From Branchiostoma floridae (Eukaryota > Chordata > Leptocardii > Amphioxiformes > Branchiostomatidae): a DNA stretch of 64,000 nt. The translations under genes were made by a program, and so were the position numbers. Where the stretch lies: assembly GCF_000003815.2 (NCBI RefSeq), contig NC_049993.1, forward strand, positions 6,828,091-6,892,090. The letters are read 5' to 3'. A model generated the notes under the pieces. The model was not told the DNA's origin. It ran no database searches and saw nothing but the letters and a program-made list of their open reading frames with translations. This document shows, in pieces, positions 1 to 10,300 of the stretch; position 1 is the stretch's first letter, and each line of letters starts with the position of its first letter.

Positions 1-295
1 CAATTCCCATTGTCGCGAAAACACTATTCCAGATGTTAGAGGGACTGAACTGATACCTTGAAAAAACGGTTTTTAATGAGATTATTGTACGGAAAGGGCG
101 CAGACACACATTGTCAACAATCATAACAATAGCAAAACAGACAGTGTGTGGCTTTTACGGCCGTGGACAAGCCGCCTGTAGCTTCCACCAAGAATTTTTG
201 TTCGTCAAGGTTGACGGATTGCTTTTAAAATTTTTCCGTCACACACAGCAAACTTCCGTCAATTGACGGAAAAACGGACGCTGGCTAGAGCCCTG
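1..295. mobile_element. hAT-type MITE, copy A (cut by window start)
   Basis: This is the right part of a short non-autonomous element found three times in the window (also 39696-40032 and 56838-57192). It ends in GCTGGCTAGAGCCCTG, the right terminal inverted repeat seen in the complete copies. The left end lies outside the window, so its target-site duplication cannot be tested. No transposase frame is present. Assignment to hAT rests on the complete copies, which have CAGGG-type ends and 8-bp target duplications. Confidence 0.85.
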
Positions 296-1147
296 GTATA
301 ATATGTTAAATAGACACTATTCCATGCTGCTGATCTAATTAATCATTTAATCTATAGTTGAAGTTGGAATCTTTATAGAAAATGTGGGCTTATATTAAAG
401 TATTTTGATGGAGGAAAGATTATACTCTACTCTACCATAAAACATTAAGATTGTCATGGTGAAGTGCTTAATGGAAGAATACAACATCCTAATAATATAA
501 GGCTTATAATATACACAGATAGTACACACCTATAGTGGATTATGTGGTTGAGTGTAATGCTGCATAGTAATAAAGACCTATTCCTCATGGTTAATTTGAG
601 TGTGGTCTGTTAAACTTGTAGTTAAAATTGACTCTACCACTACCAGTTTTTCTTACATTTTGTTTTCGCAAATAAAGCTTGGAGAAGACAAAGTAGATAT
701 ATTTTGCACAAAGAAAAAGAAAAAAAGATAGTAATTTATTAAGGTACTTCAAATGCACGAAGATAAACTTGATCATAAAGCTCGCAATATCAGTACAAAA
801 TGGACCTATGGTTGGGGTTGTAGCTGAAATTTCCATTCCTGCAAAAAGTTCTTGAATTCTGCAACGAAGTTGCCACACTTCCGTTAGTTGTTGCTGTAAT
901 TGTTCTGACATTTCCATTGACTTAACATGGGATTCTAATTGAAAACGGCTGACGAAGTCATTACCAAGTTGTTACACAGCTACCTCAGTCCACCCCCAAG
1001 AGATTTGTAATAGGAAGATAAATTGCTCGCATGTTCTGTAAGTGTACATATTGATTTATAGTTAGCCTAGTTCTTTGGCTGTGACAAATAGCCGTGAAAA
1101 CCATTGAGCCCCCTGCCAGATAAGCTGTCACTTCAGGGTGGTGTCAC
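296..1147. other. AT-rich non-coding stretch
   Basis: No supported gene is seen. A 108-codon minus-strand frame at 591-917 begins with a plausible glutamine-rich helix but loses coding character after about 40 residues and has no clear splice sites. The stretch probably belongs to the first intron or 5' flank of the EFCAB14-like gene. Confidence 0.5.
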
Positions 1148-1327
1148 NNNNNNNNNNNNNNNNNNNNNNNNNNNNNNNNNNNNNNNNNNNNNNNNNNNNN
1201 NNNNNNNNNNNNNNNNNNNNNNNNNNNNNNNNNNNNNNNNNNNNNNNNNNNNNNNNNNNNNNNNNNNNNNNNNNNNNNNNNNNNNNNNNNNNNNNNNNNN
1301 NNNNNNNNNNNNNNNNNNNNNNNNNNN
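1148..1327. other. Assembly gap (180 N)
   Basis: This is a run of unknown bases. It could hide an upstream exon of the EFCAB14-like gene, whose N-terminal cytosolic part was not found elsewhere in the window. Confidence 1.
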
Positions 1328-1491
1328 CTTACGGTAAAGGAAGAGTGGTCAAACCTCAGACTGACGATGAAGCATGACTCTTGTAACAAGTTGTTCAATG
1401 GTAGTGCAGTGTGACTATGCCATGGCTCACATGTGTTTGTTTGTTTGTTTTATTGGGATCTCCATTAGCGATACCACCAAAGTGGTACCGC

Positions 1492-1493
<2 letters not shown>

Positions 1494-1541
<48 letters not shown>
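1494..1541. repeat. (CT)n/(TA)n microsatellite
   Basis: A pure CT dinucleotide run passes directly into a TA run. A short TTTG-repeat precedes it at about 1436-1450. Confidence 0.95.
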
Positions 1542-1542
<1 letters not shown>

Positions 1543-1765
1543 ATAAAAACGAACATAATCAACTAAGTATTCAAGTACACTGGGTCACCCTACTGTCCTT
1601 GAAATGTGTGTTGGGTTCTTTAACATCTAGAGATTTGAGGCTCACGCCTAAAGCTCCCTCATACATGGGACTGCTCACTGCACGTCATGATCCAAAATTA
1701 GGAATGCGATTCTTTACAACATGTCTAGGGTTGGAAAAGTTTTCTAAAATCCATAGAAAACACTG

Positions 1766-2011
1766 GTGTCAGTAGTCTGTGTAATGGAAACTCTGCTGTC
1801 CCGGGCTGTAACTGGCCCCTCCCAGCAATCTAGGACGGGCCAATTAGAAGCGCAATTAAATCGGGCCGCGGTGTCAGTTGCTAAGAAATTTGGAGTCCCT
1901 GTAAATAAAATCCTAGCTGAAAGACTGGTACCCACAGTCACAAATGAGGTAAACAGCTCCATTGTTGGGGGCACAAAAGAGCAGATGGTAGCTTTCCATG
2001 GTGCTGAATGA
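1766..2011 (+). other. Open frame of unknown nature, possible degenerate coding piece
   Basis: An 81-codon frame (opening at a GTG, first ATG at 1784) stays open on the plus strand, and the minus strand is also open over nearly the same bases. Base composition is more GC-rich than the surroundings, and a splice-donor-like AG|GTAAAC lies inside at about 1949. The translation (it includes VAKKFGVPVNKILAERLVP) is not one I recognise. It may be a retroelement remnant or a pseudo-exon. Neither a start nor a neighbouring exon supports a gene. Confidence 0.2.
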
Positions 2012-2213
2012 TGGGTTGGTCAATCCAGTTGACCCTACAACCTGTCGATATGATAATACCCTCTCCTGACTGTGGAAGCAGGTGCATAATCAGGCTAGAC
2101 GACAGCTGTAAAGAGATTTGATGAGCTCCTTGTGGACTGATTACAATTGTCTGCTGGAAGCTTTCTTTCTTCTAAGTGCTGTGGTTTAAGTAGGTCATAG
2201 GAAGCCTCTGTAG

Positions 2214-2631
2214 TAGGGCTGAGTACTGGTACAGCATACCGGTACAAAACCGTTTTTTCTTATTGGACCGGTCCAGAAAATCCGGACCTGAAAAAATTAG
2301 GAGGACCGGATGTTGGGCCAATTAGAAAATTAACAGATTATTTCATCAGGTATTCACATGTTTTGTCGCTTGCAGGTAGAAGAAAATAACAAGAGTGAAG
2401 TAGAGTAGAGTTGATAGTAATTTCAAGTTTTACAGCCAATCGTACAGGTGCAGTTAGCGTTGAAGGATTTTAAAACGCCAGTGTAAGTCTAATAATCCAC
2501 CAAACAGATCTCTTTGTAGTGAAATGGACCATTGGTATGAGTCATACTGCATCAGGTCCAGGTTCTGGACCTGATCCTTTGGACCTGAACCGGACCTGGA
2601 CCTGAATTTTCTGTACCGGTACCCAGCCCTT
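2214..2631. mobile_element. hAT-like MITE with exact 8-bp target duplication
   Basis: The 418-bp element has inverted ends: TAGGGCTGAGTAC on the left, and the complement of AAGGGCTGGGTAC on the right, each followed inwards by a GGTAC palindrome. It is flanked by the perfect 8-bp direct repeat CTCTGTAG at 2206-2213 and 2632-2639, the duplication length typical of hAT. The interior is rich in the motif GGACCTG in both orientations (strong self-pairing). It has no coding capacity. Confidence 0.85.
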
Positions 2632-2861
2632 CTCTGTAGACTTTGACTGATACAAATGTATTTCAACAAAAAGTCATGAATCACATAGAAAAATAATGCT
2701 GAAATTTGAAAACTAGAATAAAAGTTTGAGTAGAAAATGCACACAGTTGCAGTTTTTATTTCGAAGCATCTGAGAATGATGGAAATAAATTGTACTGGTT
2801 TGTGGTAACTTATTATGTACTTCGATATGCTATGTCAGAGTAGCTGGTAGCAAATAGAGTA

Positions 2862-3014
2862 TTGTAAATGCAGAAACTTCCACGGTGGTTTAATGTTTTC
2901 CATGGCAGTATTAGACTACTGTGAGTGCACGGTGCTACCGTGAACTTCAAACCACTGCGTCCTTTTTCCCGCTACAGCGAAATTAAATCTCAGCTAACTT
3001 TAATGTATTTACAG
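2862..3014. mobile_element. TA-flanked MITE with TGTAAATGCAG-type ends
   Basis: The left end TTGTAAATGCAG faces a right end GTATTTACAG, each bordered by TA (2860-2861 and 3015-3016), as in Tc1/mariner-type MITEs. The interior has the CACGGTGGTTT / AACCACTG pairing. A related copy is at 6761-6954, and similar CGCGG/GTGAAAACTGTGAAC sequence is scattered at 3950-4130. Confidence 0.65.
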
Positions 3015-3016
3015 TA

Positions 3017-4247
3017 AGTGCTGTAAGTAGGGAGATACATTTATTTACCCTAAGGTGTAAGGATTCATCACTCTTATTCTAGACTCAGTCACATAAAAGA
3101 TAGGGAATTTCCAAGAAACCTGGGCCCCATAAAGGCCTAAACATTATTCTTTTTTTAAATTAGGCAAAAATCAATGTGTTCTGAAATTACGCATAAAATC
3201 AAGTTACTGTGGCCTGATACGATGTAGAAAGAAAGGCATAATACATTTTGTACCTCACAAATGTAAGTCAGGTTCCAGTGAAAAATGGCTATGGATTCGT
3301 CCTATTGTAAAATCCCCAACTCTAATTGCTCTCAAGTCATCAGTCTGACAGATATAAGGACTGCACAGATTTAAAACCCTGCTGATCTAGAGCGCAGATG
3401 TCTGAGATTGCGGTTATGGTTGTTTAATGTCCTGACTCAGCAAATAATGTCCTTGACAGACATTTGATACTGATAAACATGTCCCACCTGTCATTAGATA
3501 AGGGGCAATGTAGGGTCATTTTTGTTGTTTTCTTATTAGGAAAAAGGATTATTGTTTTCTCTGGTGTGCTTGTATTCCTTTCTTCTTCATCTTCTACCAC
3601 TATCAAATCAAACTTTCTGACTGGTAAAGAATCTTGTCACTATGCCAAATACTTTCTCTGTTATAATTTGATAGAATTAGAAGTGTGATTTATGTTTTAA
3701 TTTGACTTTTTTTATAAGCTTTCCATTAGTGATAATATTATCACACCGGCATCTAGTGCTGTTGACGTCATACTCAGCAATCCTGATGATTAAAACATTG
3801 CAAATTAAGTGCAAGTGGAAGGAAGTTAATACTAAGTAGCACCTTGAACTTCTTAGTCTATCCAGTCACATGTGTGCCCTTGAATGTCCTCTGTTACATT
3901 CCAGGAAATGTTTCCTGCAAAAGTTACTGTAGTTTGTCTTCTCGTTACCGAACTCTCACGGTCTGAGAAAATTTAACTTGTTCGCGGAACTAAACGTGCA
4001 TTGTTGCAGCAGGTGCGTGTAAAAAAAAGTCAGCAATTTAATCGCTATTGGTAATGATAACTGATAAATTCATGTTACAGTCGTCACCGTGAAAACTGTG
4101 AACATAAAAGTACATTGAAAAGTCAGGAATTGCAGTACATTTAGGGATTTTTCTGAGACAAGGACTGTGCTTTGGCCTTATGTCCATTACATGAGCTACA
4201 TGTAAAACATGTAGCACTACATGATCTTCCTACTCGTAGGCAGATAG
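3017..4247. other. Non-coding stretch upstream of the membrane exon
   Basis: No gene is supported here. Parts of 3950-4130 resemble the interior of the TA-flanked MITE family. The last 20 bases before 4248 contain a weak pyrimidine-rich tract that could serve as splice acceptor for the exon that follows. Confidence 0.45.
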
Positions 4248-4362
4248 CATCAGCTCATGCTGGTGCCATGTATATCCAACTGTCTTATCACGCTTGTTCT
4301 CTTGGGTAATGCATTAGTTCTTGCTGTTGTCATTTCCCTCCTGAAGGAGGAATTGTCCGTGC
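4248..4362 (+). CDS. EFCAB14: EFCAB14-like exon: membrane segment
   Basis: This exon was found by looking for the missing membrane segment. The open stretch reads LITLVLLGNALVLAVVIS then LLKEELSV. Vertebrate EFCAB14 has a membrane segment followed by a LKEDL-type start of its coiled coil. A donor CGTAATG at 4363 leaves phase 1, exactly what the next exon (10018) needs, and the joined codon gives Leu. The acceptor is either TAG|CAT (4248) or CAG|CTC (4254); an in-frame TAG just upstream means that the exon cannot extend further 5'. No track-style open frame with a start codon marks it. Confidence 0.6.
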
Positions 4363-7300
4363 GTAATGATTCCCCAAGGTGCTTCAGTGTGATAACAGGG
4401 AAATAAATCCCTCCACAGTAGAGTAAGCTTCAGGTTCCTCCACATGGCAGAACAAGAGACATGCACTTTCTTTCATACATACAAGCTTTTGAAGTTGTAT
4501 GGATGTTGATTTGCCTGCAGTATGTTTTAATGCATTCTTATGGATTTTGGTTTATAATTGAGTGTATTATTGCATGGTTCAACATAGACCTGTATCAACT
4601 GTTCTTTTTTTACATATTCTATACTAGTATGTTATGTGAGGGAGACAACTTGTAGAGGTGAATTACCGTAGGTCACCTCAGTCTCTCCTGTGTTCATGGT
4701 AAAGGAAAATTCAATAGAAGAATGTTTTATTTTAAACAGCCTACTTTATGTCCCATTTCTCACATCTGTATCAGCTGTCAAAAAGGAATAAAGCTGAATT
4801 GGAAAATTTTGGCTTTTGACGTTAATTACTTGAGCACGATCTAGACACAGTTTTTCCCGATATCTGCGAGCCGACAACATCTCGCCGACAGCTTTTTTTT
4901 CAGTATCTAGATGGAACTACAATATCGCCATAAAGATATCGGCAGAATTTCTCCCAAAAGGTCCGGAGTATTCGCCCGATAGCTTAGCAGGGGTCCCCGA
5001 CAAGTTCTGTGTGTGTGTTGATGCGTCCCGACTTCGGGAGGGCTCATTAGCATATAACGCGGGCTCATTAGGCTATATAGCTGATTATGACTACAAGTGC
5101 CACGGGTGTCCCACCCCCTACGTTCCAGATCCCTCCCGACATCTGCACAGATATCGGTAAAAACTGTGTCTAGATTGGGCCTAAATTAGTGGATAGCATA
5201 CAAGTAGTGCAAGTCATAAATCAAGCATTACTGGAGGCTGACACCTAATCTCCTGACATCTGGATGATCATCGACAGTTTTATGACCTGACATTAAATTG
5301 CAGTGACGTGTACGGTTTATGATATCCCTGGGCTGCTCTTGCCCTATTTCAGTACAGTAGGGGTTACTGCCGGTCATCATCAGCATGAAGTTTCATCTTG
5401 TATTACGTAGAAGTGATTAGTGAACAGTTTATGATATCCCTGAGCTTCTCTTGTCCTATTTTAGTAGGGGTTACGGTCAGTTATCATTAGCGTGAAGTTT
5501 CATTTTGTATTATGTAAAAGTGATTACTGAAAACTCTGATACGATTGTATTTATGTGAATCAGGGCTCGAAATTTAATTTTTGGGAATAGGTGTAGCACC
5601 TATCCTAAACATTTCGGTGCACAAAAACAACTTTTGGGTGCACAATATATGATATAAAGTAGAATGTCAGCAAAACTTGGTAACTGTTTGAGCTTTGAAA
5701 AATTGTCATGTACCCAAATTTTATAGCTAACTTAAAAGATTTTAAGCAAGTAAAGAAATACTGTATACTATACTTACTTGTAAAATAATAATACCTGACT
5801 GTATGTATGTCAAAACCTAAGACTTAGTGCACTGGTACACCCACTGTCAAGAATTGTATGCACAAAAGTGCATATGCACCCAGTATATCAAGCCCTGTAA
5901 ATGGTCTACATGAAATCTTAAATATGACCATACATACATATTACATATTATCATAAATTGCCATCACTGTTTAAGGGCAGAGTGTCACGGGCATAACAAC
6001 CTTTCAGCATATTACATACCAACTTTCCATGTAGCTAGTAACATATTACTTGAAACAACCTGTCACACCTGTAAGTAGTGGCCTGCAAGTCATTGTTCAT
6101 CTAACTAAATATCAAAGTTCTGAGTTTGCAGTATGTTCAAACAGAACTTTTGAACAGTTATGGCTATGTTGTATCATTTCTAGTCACCACCACACTCAAG
6201 TATATAGTCTTACTGTGAGATTTTTGTTTAGTTGTTATCTGCTTAGTCTTATTTAAGGTTGCTTGGAGCTGCTTCTTGGGAATAAAGACTCATAGAATGT
6301 CATAGAAAGTTTTGATGAAACTATAAGTAGTTGCTTGACAGAGACCTCTTGTCTGTCATGTGCGACAGAGATGTCTGGGGGGACTTCATAACGTCACCTG
6401 AACTGAACTGAGTTGCTCGATCTTTTGCAGATGTCTGATATAATTGACAGTCCTTCGTCTCCCCCATGTTGCCAGTCACCTCTATGAGCATTTGGGTCCG
6501 TTAATAAGTCTCACTGGTGTTCAGCCACGTCCATTTCCAGGAATCGATCCCCAGGCAAAGATTGCCCTACTTTTACTTGGACTATATTACAGTACATGAA
6601 AAGGGTTTCGAAGTGGTGGTATGATCCGTTGTGATTACAGGCTAGGCCCACACAGCTCACTGTCGCACTCGAGGAATTATGGTTGAAACTGAGCATTTTA
6701 CTGTTTTGATGGCTTTCATGGTAACTGTTTGGGCTGCAGTTTACAAGTAATGTGCATACACTGTAAATGCATTTAAGTTCACATCGATTTACTTTCGCGG
6801 TGGTTTTAAGTTCATAGTAGCGCCATAGACTGTAGTAAAAAAATAATAATGGAAAAATGTTTGTGATGGTTCTAAGTTCGCGGTGAAGTGGCCACTGCGA
6901 AAACTGCGAACGTAAAACTACTGCAAACATTTCTGCATTTACAGTATGTTTGTGCATTGATTTAAGTCGGCTTTATCACCCTAGAAATTAATCTTGTTTC
7001 TTGTACCACTTGCACTGCAATTGATTACTAATCCACCTCCACGGTAACAAGTACATGTACTGTTAAACTTAAAGGGAGCTCAACTACGTCAAAAGGAGCA
7101 ACCATGTTATGAATGTCGTGAAGTTTGCTGGAAATGGAGGAATTTTTCACCTTTGCTTCTAATAGGACCTGTAACTAAGACCTACATTACAAGTATATAA
7201 GTCAACAGCATACAAAGATGAAGAGTCTGTTGGTATGTTTTATCAAAGTTTGTACCTGATCACTTAAGCCTAGTACCACTACAATGCTAGCTCTAGCCTA

Positions 7301-10300
7301 CTTGTCTCGCTTACCTTGACAAACACTCTGTAATAGAGAAGCAGATTGTTCGCTTAAATATAGGCAAGAGTTCTGATTGACTTGGAGTCACCCAGTCCTC
7401 ATAATTTTTATCCTTTTTCATTTATTCTGACTGAGAAATAAAGTAGATGATAACACAGGACATATTAAAGGACCAATTTTTTTTAAAAAGGACAAAGGCA
7501 GGATCAATGGAGCAAACACTCAAGTCTAGATAAAGGCACAAACAAACATCCGTGAATAGTTTCATCAGGTTGGTATGTCACTGAATGAAGAGACTCTTTT
7601 TACACAACCATTGCTTTATTCTCAACAACAAGATTATTCTAAACAAACAAACAAACAAACAATCCAGCGCTAGAATAGGATGGATTTGCTGTTGACAATA
7701 TCATGATGATTGTTGACACACTATACAAAAATGTATGTTCATATCTTACAGTATCAATGTGTGGAAAAAAGTGATGATTAACAAATGTATGAGGGTCCTG
7801 TACAAGCCATATATATAGGTGATACAGTGAAAGGAAAAGTCAATAGCTATTTGTAAAGTGCAGAGTCGTGAACCGTTCTTGACTAGATTATTCTGTGGGG
7901 TGAATAATGGACACTAGCGCAGTATCAGGGACAGATTATTTTGAAATAAGACAAATGTTATTTTCATGTTTTGCATAATCCTCGCCAGTGTATTCTCATG
8001 AAGTGTAATCTGTTGTTTGCCTGTGATAGGCAAAAAAGTCATAAAATAAAGCTTGGAAATGACTCATAGAGGACAGAGATTTTTATCATGTTCGTAACTA
8101 CAGAGATAACAGGTCGATTATCATGCAAAGATCAATACCAGTCATTCTGTTAAGGCCTGGATGATTGGATAGTTCTTACCACAGGATACTGTCATTTCTT
8201 AAATCAGTCAATAAGTGAAATCCAATAGACCTTCTGTCAGCACTTTTTGTGGAAACGTCTCTAAAATCCACAGGGCTGGAGTAGGGGAAGAAAGAGGAAG
8301 AAAAGTACCAATTCAACTGACCAACCACTCATCACAACCAACGCAAAATGTGTTGAATTTCACAGAACTGAGATGAATGGCATTCAAAAATAGGTTGCAG
8401 ATATGGAAAGCAAATCCTACCAGGTCCAATTTCCAAAGCATGTACAGGTATCAGGAGGCCTAGGGGTCATTGACTACATAACAGTTTTTTTCAAAGCAAA
8501 GCTTTGTCGCAGATTACTGATCCTAGTATCCTTGAAGGTGGTATCTCACTGCAGTTTGCATCATGCTTGCGTCACTGCAGGGTTCGTTCACTGCAGCACT
8601 GTTGTATTACTTTCTCAGATTTTTTTTTATAATTTAGATATTGCATAATACATAAAAGTATGACTTAGAAGACAACAAAATATATAAAATGTAAGAAAAT
8701 CCATTCTATATCTCCGAAATTCGTTGGGCATCTTTTGAACCCCACAGTGACGCAAGTGTGACGCAAGTGCAGTGAGATACCACCTTTAGTCTCTACATCT
8801 GTGTTTCTTCTGTAGATGGCTAAATGTATGTGGGTCATATATCAAGGGAAGTTCTAGAGATATTGATTGACACATATCGTGCCTTTGTAGCACCATTATG
8901 AACAGAGACGGTAGTGATTTATTAGGTCACTTGAAAGTATCAGACACAAAGAAGCAATTAAAAGAAAGTGATAGAAAGAAATTGATTTATTTGCTTGACC
9001 CAGAGTTTTAAAAAGAACTAATTATTGGGTTTGTTATCAGGGGTATTGATTGGTATCATGGATCGACATTTGATTAGTAGAATCAGTCCTTTGAGTATGA
9101 CATGAGCGGATGTAAGGATAGTAGACAATTAGAAGACTTTGATATTAAAGATGCAAAGGGAATGTTGAAATGTCATTTTGAAGTGATATATAGTATATCT
9201 GAGCTGATCTTACACAGCTGTTATGTTAGAATGGGCCACTTTCACCTCAAAGGCGTCCAGTACTTTTTTTTAGTCTATTGACCAAACAATGGTGTCCTTT
9301 GACCCTGACAGATGTCAATTATTGCCTATTCCTCAGTAGTTGGACATTATTGGAAGAAGAATTAGAAGAGAACCTGATACAAAAAATTGTGTGTTTGTGA
9401 TGGATGGAGTGAGAAAGTGGATGGTATACATGTTGAGTGAATGTTAATTTGCTTTAGAATTTTGAAAGACCATGCTTGGGAAGCCTGTATGCAAAAATGT
9501 ATTATCACAAACATCACTGCTTATATGTAGCTTGATGATTTGTAAATTTTGGCAAGTTTTACTGATCTTATTACCTATTACCCCACCGATGTGAATTTGT
9601 AATTATTTCTTGATATTGAAGATAGTAGTTACATGTAACTGGAAGAAAATATGATAGATATTATGTAGCTGGTTTGAAGAAAGTGATAACTTGGAATTGG
9701 GCAACCTGAGATCTTGATGGTGCAGCCTGGCTTTTGATTCAGGTTGCCACCACCTGGACAACCTGGTCGAAAAAAGTATTTCAAGCACTTTCAAGTTGGT
9801 ATCGGCCCCCGTCTCGGTTAAGGGAAGGTTGATGTGCTCTTATGTAAATGGCCTCTTTCGCTCCCCTGACAAAGTAATCCTGTTCGGAATCCAGTATCTT
9901 CACATTATCTTCACTTTGTGTACGGATATAAAGTTTAAAATTGGGACATAATGTTGACTACTGTCACAGATGAACTTATATTCAACCACTGACCTTGATT
10001 TTTCTGTCCTTTCAAAGTGGAGCAAAGTGAGATGGCAATGCCAGGACAGGTGGAGGAGCTGAAACAGGGCCTGAAGCATCAGGACGACAGGCTGGAGACG
10101 CTGAGCACAGGTGATACGGGACTGAGCGTCGCCAACAAACACCTGGCACAGCTGGACAAACAGGTGAGCTCAACACCTGTGCATCTAGCTCTATTGACTT
10201 TGACTTTATTGAATTTATGTACTCTATTATAGGAGAGGTTGCATGTATGAAAAGGAAGATCCTACCAGGTCCAATTTCCAAAGCATGGATGAGCAATCTG

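Larger units (their letters stand above)
4363..10017. other. Large first visible intron
   Basis: No further exon is recognised. The intron holds several short TIR elements (4840-5174, 5561-5897, 6761-6954, 8535-8786), a 112-bp tandem duplication at 5315-5533, and a segment (8401-8893) duplicated downstream at 10247-10497. The rest is AT-rich unique sequence. Confidence 0.6.

Noticed and set aside
591..917. 108-codon minus-strand frame starting with a Gln-rich helix
   Set aside because: Only the first 40 residues look protein-like. There are no convincing splice sites or neighbouring exons, and the AT-rich remainder is non-coding in style.
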